Source of the DNA: Spisula solida
Taxonomy: Eukaryota; Mollusca; Bivalvia; Venerida; Mactridae
Assembly: GCA_947247005.1 (NCBI GenBank)
Contig: OX365955.1
Coordinates: forward strand, 1,932,001-1,996,000
Direction: 5' to 3'
Length of the DNA: 64,000 bases
A model generated the notes under the pieces. It did no database searches. It had not been told where the DNA came from and worked only from the letters and a program-made list of their open reading frames with translations. Every line of letters starts with the position of its first letter. Positions within the stretch are counted from its first letter, which is position 1. This document shows, piece after piece, positions 1 to 12,700 of this stretch. The position numbers and the translations under genes were made by a program.

Positions 1-116
1 TTTTTCCATTCCCAATTCCAGAAAATGACTCGAACAATAAACTTAACCAACGCACACACAGACGCTGATGCAGATGCACATGATCCCATCACGACATCTC
101 TATCAACTTTTTAAAA

Positions 117-895
117 TTTAAATATTGTTTGTTTCCCCTTCCCGAACCCTGGCCAATTAGTGTCAAGAAGGTAAAATATTTAATTTTTTTAAAATTTTTT
201 TTTAAATATTTTATCGTCAATCATTTTCGTTTTGCCTTTGCCCCTTACTAGTTGTTTTGATTGGTATCAATTTTATATTCATTGTGACTACATTGTATTT
301 GAAATTTTCACTATTTTTACAAAATAAAATTATTTTTTTCAGATGGTCAAAAAAGTATTTTGGAAAGGGGATGCTCAGGTATGTAGGGACGCAGAAATAA
401 ACAACATTTTATTTTTGTCTAAGCAACCAACATAACTCTAAAGCTACCTCACCGCCTGAAGAGCTTCAAACTTTTAACAAAATAGAGTACAACAATTTTC
501 ACAATAATTCTCCCTAACTACAATCACATTTCCCTCCAGTGATACAAAATTAACGTAATAACAATGTAATTTGTATAAAAGGAAAAAAACAGCTGTAAAA
601 GCATCATTTTTAATGACCTTCTAATAATTGAACCTTGTTATAGTACCAGTGTTAAAAATCTCGCAAATGTATAACAGCCCTTAGCGACGGTTTAGATCCA
701 AAAATAAATATTGTCAGTTTCTCCATCCCAGGGTTGGGTAGGTAGGAAAAAATGTCTATCTATTTTCCTTTATTTGTGGACTTGTAAATAAAAAAAATTT
801 TGTACTCTCGTACCGACTTTTTTACCATTTTGTTTTCAGAGAGTCACTTTTTGCTCGGGTAGGTAGTAGGGAAGGGGAAGCAAACAATTTATTTT
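117..895. mobile_element. MITE-like foldback repeat, two adjacent copies
   Basis: Ends near 121 (AATATTGTTTGTTTCCCCTT) and near 890 (complement of AATTGTTTGCTTCCCCTTCC) are inverted. Similar right ends occur at about 340-418 and 840-895, and left-like ends at 121 and about 710-760, so this looks like two adjacent copies of a family about 200-300 bp long. A third copy lies at 7821-8160. No coding capacity. Confidence 0.55.
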
Positions 896-954
896 TGACC
901 TGACTAAGGATGTTTGCTTTGAAGAATTTGAAAATAAAGTTTGGTCTTTCACCG

Positions 955-1260
955 AAAATCAATGAATTTTCTGTTTATTATATGCCTCAATTTCTCGTAT
1001 TATTGTATTTATTTTGAGTAATTGGCTTAGTTGGAAAAGTTGACAATGAAATTAAAACGTCATGACATGACAATTATGGTGTCATAATGACGTTACGTAT
1101 AATTTGAAGCCCGGCGCCGTTGACGTTAGGTTTCTTTTTCTGTATGGTAATGGAACCAACTTCTAAAACAGTGAAAATAACAAAATGATAGTTTCACTGT
1201 TATTTTCACTGTTATTTTCACCAATACATCTCTATAATCCATTGATAGCAAATAGCGAAA
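955..1260. repeat. Dispersed repeat, copy 1
   Basis: This block, from TTTCTGTTTATTATATGCCT through GCCCGGCGCCGTTGACGTTA to the CTATAATCCATTG segment, recurs at 16205-16505 at high identity in the same orientation. In the second copy it is attached to a large palindrome inside a TA-flanked transposon. The stretch 1261-1610 that follows shows nothing recognisable. Confidence 0.7.
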
Positions 1261-1610
1261 TGAAACAATAAATTTGTCTGTAGAAACGTAACTTGATACT
1301 ATCTATAGCTTAATGATTCCAAGTTGAACATTTTCTGAAAAGATTTATGAGTTTGGTTTAAAGTCAGGTGATCACAGGAACATCCCCACCCAATCCATCG
1401 CTATAATCAAAGAATACGGGACAATGGAACTGACACTTAGCTAAATTGCCTATAGGAACCGCCATTTTGAAAAGAAATAAGGCAATTGGCGTACGTCAGT
1501 AGCGCAATGCATCAAGTCATAATTTGCTCTTTTTAGACATGCCTATCCATTTGTGTATTATTTTTGCTGTAATTAAGGGGTATCTGAGTAAGTTTACAAC
1601 ATATTGCATA

Positions 1611-1827
1611 CTTTAAAATCATTATTTTTCGTGGGAGTTTAAGTTGAATTTTCGTTGTTAAACTCGACTACGAAATTCTAATGGCCACAAATAAATGAAG
1701 TCCCAAATCATACATAACATGGTTGTACCTTCTCATGTTTGTAATCCACAAATTGACTACCCCTCGAAAATAGATTTTTATCAAAATCCACGAAATTGTA
1801 TACCCACAAAAATATGTGATTTTACAG
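1611..1827. mobile_element. TA-flanked MITE (CTGTAAAATCA family), copy 1
   Basis: About 217 bp with a degenerate left end (CTTTAAAATCATT) and right end GTGATTTTACAG, flanked by TA on both sides. Same family as 20361-20570, sharing the internal motifs ACGAAATT and CCCACGAAAATATGTGATTT. Non-coding. Its right end runs directly into the 31-bp minisatellite. Confidence 0.7.
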
Positions 1828-3230
1828 TATACAGGGCTTGTATCCTTATAGTACTCAGTATACAGGGCTTGTATCCTTATAGTACTCAGTATACAGGGTT
1901 TGTATCCTTATAGTACTCAGTATACAGGGTTTGTATCCTTATAGTACTCAGTATACAGGGTTTGTATCCTTATAGTACTCAGTATACAGGGTTTGTATCC
2001 TTATAGTACTCAGTATACAGGGCTTGTATCCTTATAGTACTCAGTATACAGGGCTTGTATCCTTATAGTACTCAGTATACAGGGCTTGTATCCTTATAGT
2101 ACTCAGTGTACAGGGTTTGTATCCTTATAGTACTCAGTATACAGGGTTTGTATCCTTATAGTACTCAGTGTACAGGGTTTGTATCCTTATAGTACTCAGT
2201 ATACAGGGTTTGTATCCTTATAGTACTCAGTGTACAGGGTTTGTATCCTTATAGTACTCAGTATACAGGGTTTGTATCCTTATAGTACTCAGTGTACAGG
2301 GTTTGTATCCTTATAGTACTCAGTATACAGGGATCCTTATAGTACTCAGTGTACAGGGTTTGTATCCTTATAGTACTCAGTATACAGGGCTTGTATCCTT
2401 ATAGTACTCAGTATACAGGGTTTGTATCCTTATAGTACTCAGTGTACAGGGTTTGTATCCTTATAGTACTCAGTATACAGGGCTTGTATCCTTATAGTAC
2501 TCAGTATACAGGGATCCTTATAGTACTCAGTGTACAGGGTTTGTATCCTTATAGTACTCAGTATACAGGGATCCTTATAGTACTCAGTGTACAGGGCTTG
2601 TATCCTTATAGTACTCAGTATACAGGGATCCTTATAGTACTCAGTGTACAGGGTTTGTATCCTTATAGTACTCAGTATACAGGGCTTGTATCCTTATAGT
2701 ACTCAGTATACAGGGTTTGTATCCTTATAGTACTCAGTGTACAGGGTTTGTATCCTTATAGTACTCAGTATACAGGGCTTGTATCCTTATAGTACTCAGT
2801 ATACAGGGATCCTTATAGTACTCAGTGTACAGGGTTTGTATCCTTATAGTACTCAGTATACAGGGTTTGTATCCTTATAGTTCTCAGTATACAGGGTTTG
2901 TATCCTTATAGTACTCAGTATACAGGGTTTGTATCCTTATAGTACTCAGTATACAGGGCTTGTATCCTTATAGTACTCAGTATACAGGGCTTGTATCCTT
3001 ATAGTACTCAGTATACAGGGTTTGTATCCTTATAGTACTCAGTATACAGGGCTTGTATCCTTATAGTACTCAGTATACAGGGTTTGTATCCTTATAGTAC
3101 TCAGTATACAGGGCTTGTATCCTTATAGTACTCAGTATACAGGGCTTGTATCCTTATAGTACTCAGTATACAGGGTTTGTATCCTTATAGTACTCAGTGT
3201 ACAGGGCTTGTATCCTTATAGTACTCAGTA
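1825..3230. repeat. 31-bp minisatellite, about 45 copies
   Basis: Unit CAGTATACAGGGTTTGTATC followed by CTTATAGTACT (31 bp). Variants are TTTG/CTTG, TATAC/TGTAC, and a shortened 26-bp unit where the block reads CAGGGATCC. The array lies in the UMPS gene downstream of exon 5 (minus strand). Short open frames read across it are repeat artefacts. Confidence 0.97.
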
Positions 3231-3538
3231 GGGGCCATTGAATACAAGATCCCTTGATATTCTAGGATTGCTCAATAAATATGTCAAACTTCTTTAAATG
3301 TGTAGGTTTGAGGCTTCTAAAGAAAAGTCTGTGTCATAATATGAGGGATGTTTAATGAACACCTAAATTTATTTTTTTTAAATTCACAGTAAAACAAGAA
3401 AACATGGAGGTTTCTTTTCCTTTGAAAGTTTTCTATCTTTTTTATAAAAAATAGTTTCTTTTTTTATAAAATTAAATAGTGATTGAAATAAAAATAAATT
3501 TTTCAAGAATAAATTTTGCAAGAATAAAGAGAACTTAC
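3231..3538. other. Unannotated UMPS intron sequence
   Basis: AT-rich sequence between the minisatellite and the exon 5 donor; nothing recognisable. Confidence 0.6.
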
Positions 3539-3701
3539 AGCTTTAACTTTTTTAGCCAGTGAGTCACCATTTCCGAGATTGGGTTGTCTCGGAACTTCAA
3601 ATCTGTTCTCGGCAATAAACTTCAAAACTTTGTTAAACATCGTCTCATCAATTTTTCCGTGTTTCTTTAAGACTGACACCAGCTGCGTCATGGTAATAAT
3701 G
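3539..3701 (-). CDS. UMPS: UMPS exon 5 (interdomain linker)
   Basis: 163 nt, acceptor tttctag and donor GCT/gtaagt. It reads (S)[18 protein letters not shown], then [19 protein letters not shown] and a polar stretch ending SLAKKVKA. This matches the helical linker after OPRT in animal UMPS (pattern LSKMLEIL...KRFIQEN). It ends in phase 0. The next exons (OMP decarboxylase) would be to the left; no OMPDC motif was recognised on the minus strand between 1 and 3538. Confidence 0.88.
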
Positions 3702-6700
3702 CTAGAAATATAAACAATAGGGTTTCATAATCCGACAAAAAACACAATAGATGATGGAAATTAATCAGACAGGTAATGTCAATCAATCATTGACTTAACC
3801 AAATTGCATTGGGGTTTAACCTGGCACCGTTAATACATTTTGTTTGTCCTGTAAACAAGGCATATATTAGGCAGAAATATTTTAGATTTCTACTACAGTA
3901 CAACCTCCCCATAGCGATCCTCTGTAGAGCAACAACCTCCCCATAGCGATCCTCTGTAGAGCAACAACCTCCCCAGAGCGATCCTCTGTAGAGAAACAAC
4001 CTCCCCAGAGCGATCCTCTGTAGAGCAACAACCTCCCCAGAGCAATCCTCTGTAGAGCAGCTACCTCCCCAGAGTGATCCTCTGTAAAGCAGCAACAACC
4101 TCCCCAGAGCGATCCTCTGTAGAGCAACAACCTCCCCAGAGCGATCCTCTGTAGAGCAACAACCTCCCCATAGCGATCCTCTGTAGAGCAACAACCTCCC
4201 CAGAGCGATCCTCTGTAGAGCAACAACCTCCCCAGAGTGATCCTCTGTAGAGCAACAACCTCCCCATAGCGATCCTCTGTAGAGCAACAACCTCTTTGTA
4301 GAGAAACACCCTTTGGGATCTGAAAATATTGGCCATTGTGTAGAGGTGGTTTCTCTTAGAGGTTGAATTTAGATGTTGTACTGGTCATTGTGTAGAGGTG
4401 GTTGCTCTCAGAGGTTGAATTTAGATGTTGTACTGGCCATTGTGTAGAGGTGGTTGCTCTTAGAGGTTGAATTTAGATGCTGTACTGGTCATTGTGTAGA
4501 GGTGGTTGCTCTAAGAGGTTGAATTTAGATGCTGTATTGGCCATTGTGTAGAGGTGGTTGCTCGAAGAGGTTGAATTTAGATGCTGTACTGGTCATTGTG
4601 TAGAGGTGGTTGCTCTAAGAGGTTGAATTTAGATGCTGTACTGGCCATTGTGTAGAGGTGGTTGCTCTAAGAGGTTGAATTTAGATGCTGTACTGGTCAT
4701 TGTGTAGAGGTGGTTGCTCTAAGAGGTTGAATTTAGATGCTGTACTGGTCATTGTGTAGAGGTGGTTGCTCTAAGAGGTTGAATTTAGATGCTGTACTGG
4801 TCATTGTGTAGAGGTGGTTGCTCTAAGAGGTTGAATTTAGATGCTGTACTGGTCATTGTGTAGAGGTGGTTGCTCTAAGAGGTTGAATTTTGATGCTGAA
4901 CTGGCCATTGTGTAGAGGTGGTTGTTCTAAGAGGTTGAATTTAGATGCTGTACTGGTCATTGTGTAGAGGTGGTTGTTCTAAGAGGTTGAATTTTGATGC
5001 TGTACTGGTCATTGTGTAGAGGTGGTTGCTCTAAGAGGTTGAATTTTGATGCTGTACTGGTCATTGTGTAGAGGTGGTTGTTCTAAGAGGTTGAATTTAG
5101 ATGCTGTACTGGTCATTGTGTAGAGGTGGTTGCTCTAAGAGGTTGAATTTTGATGCTGTACTGGCCATTGTGTAGAGGTGGTTGTTCTAAGAGGTTGAAT
5201 TTAGATGCTGTACTGGTCATTGTGTAGAGGTGGTTGCTCTAAGAGGTTGAATTTAGATGCTGTATTGGCCATTGTGTAGAGGTGGTTGCTCTAAGAGGTT
5301 GAATTTTGATGCTGTACTGGTCATTGTGTAGAGGTGGTTGTTCTAAGAGGTTGAATTTAGATGCTGTACTGGTCATTGTGTAGAGGTGGTTGTTCTAAGA
5401 GGTTGAATTTAGATGCTGTACTGGTCATTGTGTAGAGGTGGTTGTTCTAAGAGGTTGAATTTAGATGCTGTATTGGCCATTGTGTAGAGGTGGTTGCTCT
5501 AAGAGGTTGAATTTAGATGCTGTACTGGTCATTGTGTAGAGGTGGTTGCTCTAAGAGGTTGAATTTAGATGCTGTACTGGTCATTGTGTAGAGGTGGTTG
5601 CTCTAAGAGGTTGAATTTAGATGCTGTACTGGTCATTGTGTAGAGGTGGTTGCTCTAAGAGGTTGAATTTAGATGCTGTACTCTAGTTTTTTATGAGGAC
5701 TACTCTGAAAGTTCAAGAAATAATCTTTCCAAGGTCTTGGTTCAGGGCAGTTACATCCCTTAGTAATAATGATGTCACATCGATTATGGACAAATGAAAT
5801 CGATGATCAACAATGTCAGTTTAATTCAATCAATCATCGAGTAAACTCAATCATCGTTTAAACACTTTAACACATTTTAGTGAAATTGCCAAAAAGTAAG
5901 AATTTTCATGAGGGATTTATTTTCCCTCTTATTTTTTTGCTCATCACTTTAACAACCATGCTGAACATTAATTCATTTTTAGAAGTATGAGCATGTAATG
6001 TCAGGAACTACTTTAGAATAACAAATATGCAAATTTTACAGTCAACTCTCATTATCTCGAATTTAGCGGTACCGTGAAATTTACTTCAACGTAACAAAAA
6101 TTCAAGGTAAGTTCGAGAGCCATTTTTCGCTCTGGTCATAGTCACCGTAGTCACGGTTACAGTACAGGTTAAAACAGGTTTTCTCATGCAAGGAATTTCC
6201 CCGTATTTTTATGAAATTTCGCAACCATTCCTTCTTCCCATGTTTGGCTTTCTGGTGTGTTCCCCATTTCTAGCTCCAATGTGTTGTTTAGGCAAGAGAC
6301 AGAATGACATACAGTTAACTCTCGTTATCTAGAATTTTACGGGACCGTGGAAATTACTTCGACATATCGAAAATTCGAGATAGAATTTCCGGTATCAAAG
6401 TTGCAAGTTTTCTAGTTTCTGTCATTTTACGTCGCCATATTGTTACGGTCGTAAGAACGACATGTTCCTGAGAATTGCTTGTTTTTATATTTATGTACAT
6501 GTATGTATTCCTCCTCGAGAAAATGCATTTTATTCATTTTTGTTTGTGTAAGTTGTGTTGTTTGCATTAAAATATGATGATATATATATACTCATCAGTA
6601 AGTGTAGTGTATGACATGCTAATGTACGTGTATGACTGAGGAAGTGAAGTAAAACTTTAAATACCAACACCCTCGATCTTACATGTAAATTAAGCTGTAG

Positions 6701-9700
6701 GCCTACATCATAAATACATGAGAAATAAAGATAAACAGTTTATTATTTACTGTAGTGATAGTTTCTTTTTTGTATTCTAGATCGTGTTCATGTATATAAA
6801 TTCAAACATAATGTATTAATTATTATTTTTACAAACAATTGTTCGAGATGACATGTTCATTGATGTTTGGACTTAACTCAAATCTTTATGACATGTTTGT
6901 GCAAATTATTGCAAACAAATATTTGTTCAACAATGGAAGGCACGAAAATTACAGGTAAATCGAAGATTTCAGACTGGCGAGATGAGAAAAACATTTGACG
7001 CTATATGATCAGACTTCGACCCACCTTCGAGATGAACAATAGATTTAAAGTGCGAATTAGTAAATCGGGACCAAAAAAATAATTTGACATAACGAAAAAT
7101 TTGAGCGGAATTCGAGCCGAAACTTCGAGATAGGTCTCAACATGTCATATAAGACAAAGAAGGAGAAAAATCGGGCCTTGAAAAAAAACTTCGATGTAAC
7201 GGAAAATTCGATATAAGCAAGTTTGAGATAACGAGAGGGGACTAAAAAATCTCGAGATAACGAAAAACTTTGAGACTTACTTCGAGATAAGTGACAAGAT
7301 TTCATATTGACAAAGAAGAAGAAAATTTGGGACTTTTTCGAAATTATGTAAAATTCAAGCAAGTTCAAGATAATGAAAGTTGAATGTAACTTTAAAATAA
7401 TTACAAATTTGCTAAGTTTTGACGTCATGAAAATAACACATGCTAAGTTTTGACATCATGAAAATATTACATGCTAAGTTTTGACGTCATGAAAATATTA
7501 CAAGCTAAGTTTTGACATCATGAAAATAATCCATGCTAAGTTTTGACGTCATGAAAATAATACATGCTAAGTTTTGACGTCATGAAAATATTACATACTA
7601 AGTTTTGATGTCATGAAAATTATACATGATTTTACATAACTGTGTTTTATTGCGACTATGCATTAAAATAGAACCTGTGTAAGTTGACCCCGTCGTTACG
7701 TAAGCGCTCTGTCCCACCTTGTTCTCGCTCCAACAGTACCACAGCATCTTTCACAACCAGCCCGTACTCGTGTAGTAACTGAAATCAAAGCACAGAAAGC
7801 ACGTCAGTTGTTAGGCTGAACTAACAATATTTTTTGTTTCCCTTCCCTGACCCTAGCAGATTTAGAATGGGTAGGTAGGTTAAATAAATTTTTTGGAATT
7901 GTTTCAGAATGAAAGTTATTGGTTAAGATAATATAATGCAAATAATGAAATTTAGTAATAACTCCAAGGTGAAAATCAATGGAACTTCTAACTTTAAAAT
8001 AGGTACAAAGTAATAAGTATAAACAAGCCTTTTTACAGAAAATAACATTTTTATCCCAATTTTTCATAAAAAAGATATCAATTCAATGTGGGCAATAAAA
8101 TATTTTGCGTACAGCCGTTTTTTTCAGGTAGGTAGTGTATGAGGAAACAAACAATATTTAAATGAAGGCTTTATTCGATATTTTTTTGAAAATCGGACAT
8201 AACTGTTTTTTATTCTCTCATGCGAAGCTTATTCTCTCATTGTGAAGCACCTTTATCACTTTCACTGCCAAATTTACCCTACACTGCCAACTTCGACTTT
8301 ATTCGAAAATAGTGTGTGGTATGATTTAACTAAAAAAAAATTGAAACAAGAGGGCCATTGGCCCAATAGCGCTCACCTGATGACTAGCAGTTTAGGCTGA
8401 ATCAGTGACCTGGTAGCCTAGTGACCTTGTTTTTGGTCCAGATGACCCAGTTGCAAACTGGACCTAGATTACATAAAGCCACACATTGTGGCCAAGTGTT
8501 ATTAATGTCACATAAAAAATGTGACCTCTAGAGTGTAAACAAGGTTATTCTTTAGTGTGACCTTGTGACCTAATTTTTGACAACAAATGACCCATTTACG
8601 AACTTGACCAATATTTTTATAAGACAAACATTGTGATCAAGTTTTATATAGATTAGGTAAAGCAGGTGACCTCTAGAGTGTTAACAAGGTTTTACTTCAA
8701 TGTGACCTTGTGACCTAGTTTTTTACCCCACATGACCAAGTTGCGAATTTGACCTAAATTTGATAAAACCACATATTGTGACCATGTTTCATTCTAATTA
8801 CATCATAAATATGACCTCTAGAGTGTTAACAAGGTTTTTCTTTGATTTGACCTGGTGATCTAGTTTTTGACCCCAGATGACCCAATTACGAACTTGAACT
8901 AAAATTTCATAGAGACATACATTTTAACCAAGTTTCATTAAGATTATGTAAAAAATGTGACCTCTATAGAGTGTTAACAAGGTTTTTCTTTGATGTGACC
9001 TAGTGACCTAGTTTTTGACCCCACATGACCCAATTATGAATGTGACCTAGATTTCATAGAGACATACATTGTGACGATGTTTCATTAAGATTATGTAAAA
9101 AACGTGACCTCTAGAGTGTTAACAAGGTTTTTCTTTGATGTGACCTAGTGACCTAGTTTTTGACCCCAGATGACCCAATTATGAACGTGACCTAGATTTC
9201 ATAGAGACATACATTGTGACGATGTTTCATTAAGATTATGTCAAAAATGTGACCTATAGAGTGTTAACAAGGTTTTTTGATGTGACCTAGTTTTTGACCC
9301 CATATTGACCCAGTTATGAACTTGACCTAGATTTCATAGAGACAAACATTGTGACCAAGTTTAAAAAAGATTAAATGAAAATTATGACCTCTAGAGTGTT
9401 AACAGTCCAATTGTTGACGGAGGTTGGCGCACAGTGAACAGTGGACGTGGGTGTGACCTTGAACTTTGAGAAAGGAACCTGGGGGTCAGGCATGACACTT
9501 CGCCTAATGGGGGTTAACATTCATGCCAAGTAAAAGAAAGATTGGTCAATGTATGACAAAGTTACGGTTCGGACAAGCTTCATTTTGACCTTTGATCTCC
9601 AACACTGACCTTGACCTTTGAGATAGGATCCTGAGGATTAGGCCTGACACTCTGCCTCATAGAGGTTAACATTCATGCCAAATATAAGAAAGATTGGTCA

Positions 9701-12700
9701 ATGAATGACAAAGTTTGGCTCCGGACAAACTTCAATTTGACCTTTGACCTCCAACTGTGACCTTGACAATGAGATAGGAACCTTGGGGTTGGGCATGACA
9801 CTCCGCCCCATGGAGGTTAACATTCATGCCAAATATAAGAAAGATTGGTCAATGTATGACAAAGTAAGGCTCAGGACAAGCTTCAACTTGACATTTGACC
9901 TCCAACATTGACCTTGACCTTTGAGATAGGAACCTGGAGGTTGGGCATGACACTCTGTCTCATGGAGGTTAACATTCATGACAAATATAAGAAAGATCAG
10001 TCAGTGTATGACAAAGTTAGGCCCCATACAAGCTTCAATTTGACCTTTGACCTCCAACAGTGACCTTGACCTTTGAGATAGGAACCTAGGGGTTTGGCAT
10101 GACACTCCGCCTCATGGAGGTTAACATTCATGCCAAATAATATTATAAGAAAGATTGGTCAACAGCCTTCCTATAGTTACTATAATTGTTAATAAAAATT
10201 ATCTATTTTCCAAAAAAAAAAAGATCCCTACACAGTTTTAAACAAGAGATGTTTGTAAAACACGAATGCCCCCATGGCAGCCCAATAATCAGAAATGGTT
10301 TAGGTCACAGTGACCTTGACCTTTGAGCTACTGACCTCAAAATCAATAGGGGTCATCTACTGTTGATGACCAACCTTAATGTACAGTTTGAAGATCCTAG
10401 GGCAAAAAGTTTGTGAGTTATTGAACGAAACATTTGAATAGTCAGAAATGGTAAAGGCCACAGTGACCTTGACCTTTAACCTACTGACCTCAAAATCAAT
10501 AGGGGTCATCAACTGTTGATCACCAACCTTCATGTGAAGTTTTAAAAATCCTTGAGTTATTAAACGGAAACCATTTGGTCTACCAACAGACCGACAGACA
10601 GACAGAAAGACATATGCAAAGCAATATACCCCCTCATCAAAGCAATATACCCCCTCATCAAAGCAATATACCTCCTCATCAAGGATAGTGGGCATAATAA
10701 ATGACAAATCGACATTCATTTTATAATGAAACCCTTGAACACATACAGATGCTGACTCATCCCCTTTAAAGGGGCATGCCCAGAAACTGGAGTGTCTTGG
10801 TCATCCAACAAAAGTGCGTTTATCACTTGTAAAACCAACTATTACCGAAGTCAAAGGAAAATTTGACTTAACAATTTACTCTATAACGATATTTTGTAAA
10901 TCGATTTGAATAAAAGGCTGTTAGCCTTTTATTGAAGACAACGATATTTAGTTATTCTGGAAATATTTTTTACAAACACGAGGGCCATTGGCCCTAAAGC
11001 GCTTACCTGATGACTAGCAGTTAAGGCAGAATCAGTATTTAAGTTATGATATGACCTTAATATTTGATATTACAACTACACACTTTACAGCTAGGTTTTA
11101 TAAAGATGAGGTAAAAAATGTGACCACTAGTGTTGTCTTTGTTGTGACCTTGTGACCTAGTTTTAGACCCAGATTTCTCACTTACGAACTTGACCTAGAT
11201 TTCATAAAGACAAACATTGTGACCAAGTTTCATAAAGATTAGGCATAAAACGTGGCCTCTAGATTGTTAACAAGGTTTTTCTTTGATGTGACCTAGTGAC
11301 CTAGTTTGTGACCCCAGATGACCCACTTGCGAACTTGACCTAGATTTCATAGAAACATACATTGTGACAAAGTTTCATTAAGGTTATGTCCAAGATGTGA
11401 CCTCTAGAGTGTTAGCAAGGTTTTTCTTTGATGTGACCTAGTGACCTAGTTTTTGACCCCAGATGACCCAATTATGAACATGACCTAGATTTCATAGAGA
11501 CATACATTGTGACGATGTTTCATTAAGATTATGTCAACAAGAGGGCCCAAAGGGCCCTAGGTCGCTCACCTGTCGTACTAGTGCATGCACACCCCTATGG
11601 TGACCCTACACGTTTTCTGAATAAAATTTAAGGATATTCAGCCTCTAATGCAAATTTTTTAATGATTTGACCATGTGACCTTGTTTTTGACCCCAGATGA
11701 CCCAAAATCGAATTTGGCCTAGATTTTGTTGACATGATCATTGTGACAAAGTTTCATAAAGATTAAGTTGAAATTGTAACCTCTGGTGACTACACAAGGT
11801 TTTTCTATGATTTGACCTATAATGTAAACAAAATATTTTCCTCCATAAAACTGTACAAATACATGTTATAAAGACAAAACAATACCTAAACACTTAAAAA
11901 AAAAAAAAAGTATGGCTCCAGTGGGGTTTGAACCCACGACCCTCAGGAAAAGATCAATTGACATTGTGATTTTTGTAATTGACATTGTGACTTTGTTTTT
12001 GACCCCAGATGACCCAAAATCGAACTTGACCTAGATTTTGTGGAGATGATCATTGTGACCAAGTTTCAAAGATTAGGCCAAAATTGTGACCTCTAGAGAG
12101 GACACAACCAAATTGTTGACGGACGGACAGACGGACGGACGAAGTGTGATCACAAAAGCTCACTCTGTCACTTTGTGACAGGTGAGCTAAAAATGTGACC
12201 TCTAGAGTGTTAACAAGGTTTTTTGATGTGACCTAGTTTTTGACCCCATATTGACCCAGTTACGAACTTGACCTAGATTTCATAGAGACAAACATTGTGA
12301 CCAAGTTTAAAAAAGATTAAGTGAAAATTATGACCTCTAGAGTGTTAACAGTCCAATTGTTGACGGCGCATGGCGTATGGCAGACGGCGCACGGTGGACG
12401 ACGGACAAAAGGGTGATTACAATAGCTCATCTTGAGCACTTCGTGATCAGGTGAGCTAAAAACTAGCGTGATATTTCGTAACTTTTTACAGGGTTTTCAT
12501 TATTTGACTTAGGTATTAAAATGATGCCAATTTGATTGCTATTCGAGACACTTCAGTTCCAGGGCATGCCCCTTTAAACAAAGAACCAGACAACCTTGTT
12601 TCATTTGTAAACTCTTCATTTTCATAGTAGACAAAATCATTCAACAACAACCAAACTTATAGACATTTCCACATTGATTAAAACCTGTCTCGCTACGTAC

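Larger units (their letters stand above)
10973..12462. mobile_element. GAGGGCC...GGTGAGCTAAAA repeat element, interrupted
   Basis: Starts CACGAGGGCCATTGGCCCTA and ends TCAGGTGAGCTAAAA. The subterminal AGCGCTTACCTGATGAC and GTGATCAGGTGAGCT are inverted. The body is the same GTGACCT tandem material as at 8345-9450. It is split by the younger element at 11537-12190. No coding capacity. Confidence 0.75.

Noticed and set aside
343..378. An apparent plus-strand exon (tttttcag, then ATGGTCAAAAAAGTATTTTG..., then gtatgt)
   Set aside because: The same CAG/GTAGGTAG context recurs at the ends of the foldback repeat copies (near 850 and 8125), so it belongs to a repeat end.
1695..2699. Frames with repeats YPYSTQYTG
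   Set aside because: They are readings of the 31-bp minisatellite.
3787..4336. Three long minus-strand frames of 91-167 codons with repeats like [13 protein letters not shown]
   Set aside because: They are readings of the 32-bp minisatellite in three frames; all frames are open because the unit lacks stops.
3895..5684. CRISPR-like array
   Set aside because: Units are contiguous tandem copies without unique spacers, in a eukaryotic intron.
11911..11950. A tRNA gene
   Set aside because: Only the T-arm and acceptor-like end are present; no D-arm, anticodon arm or matching 5' acceptor strand.
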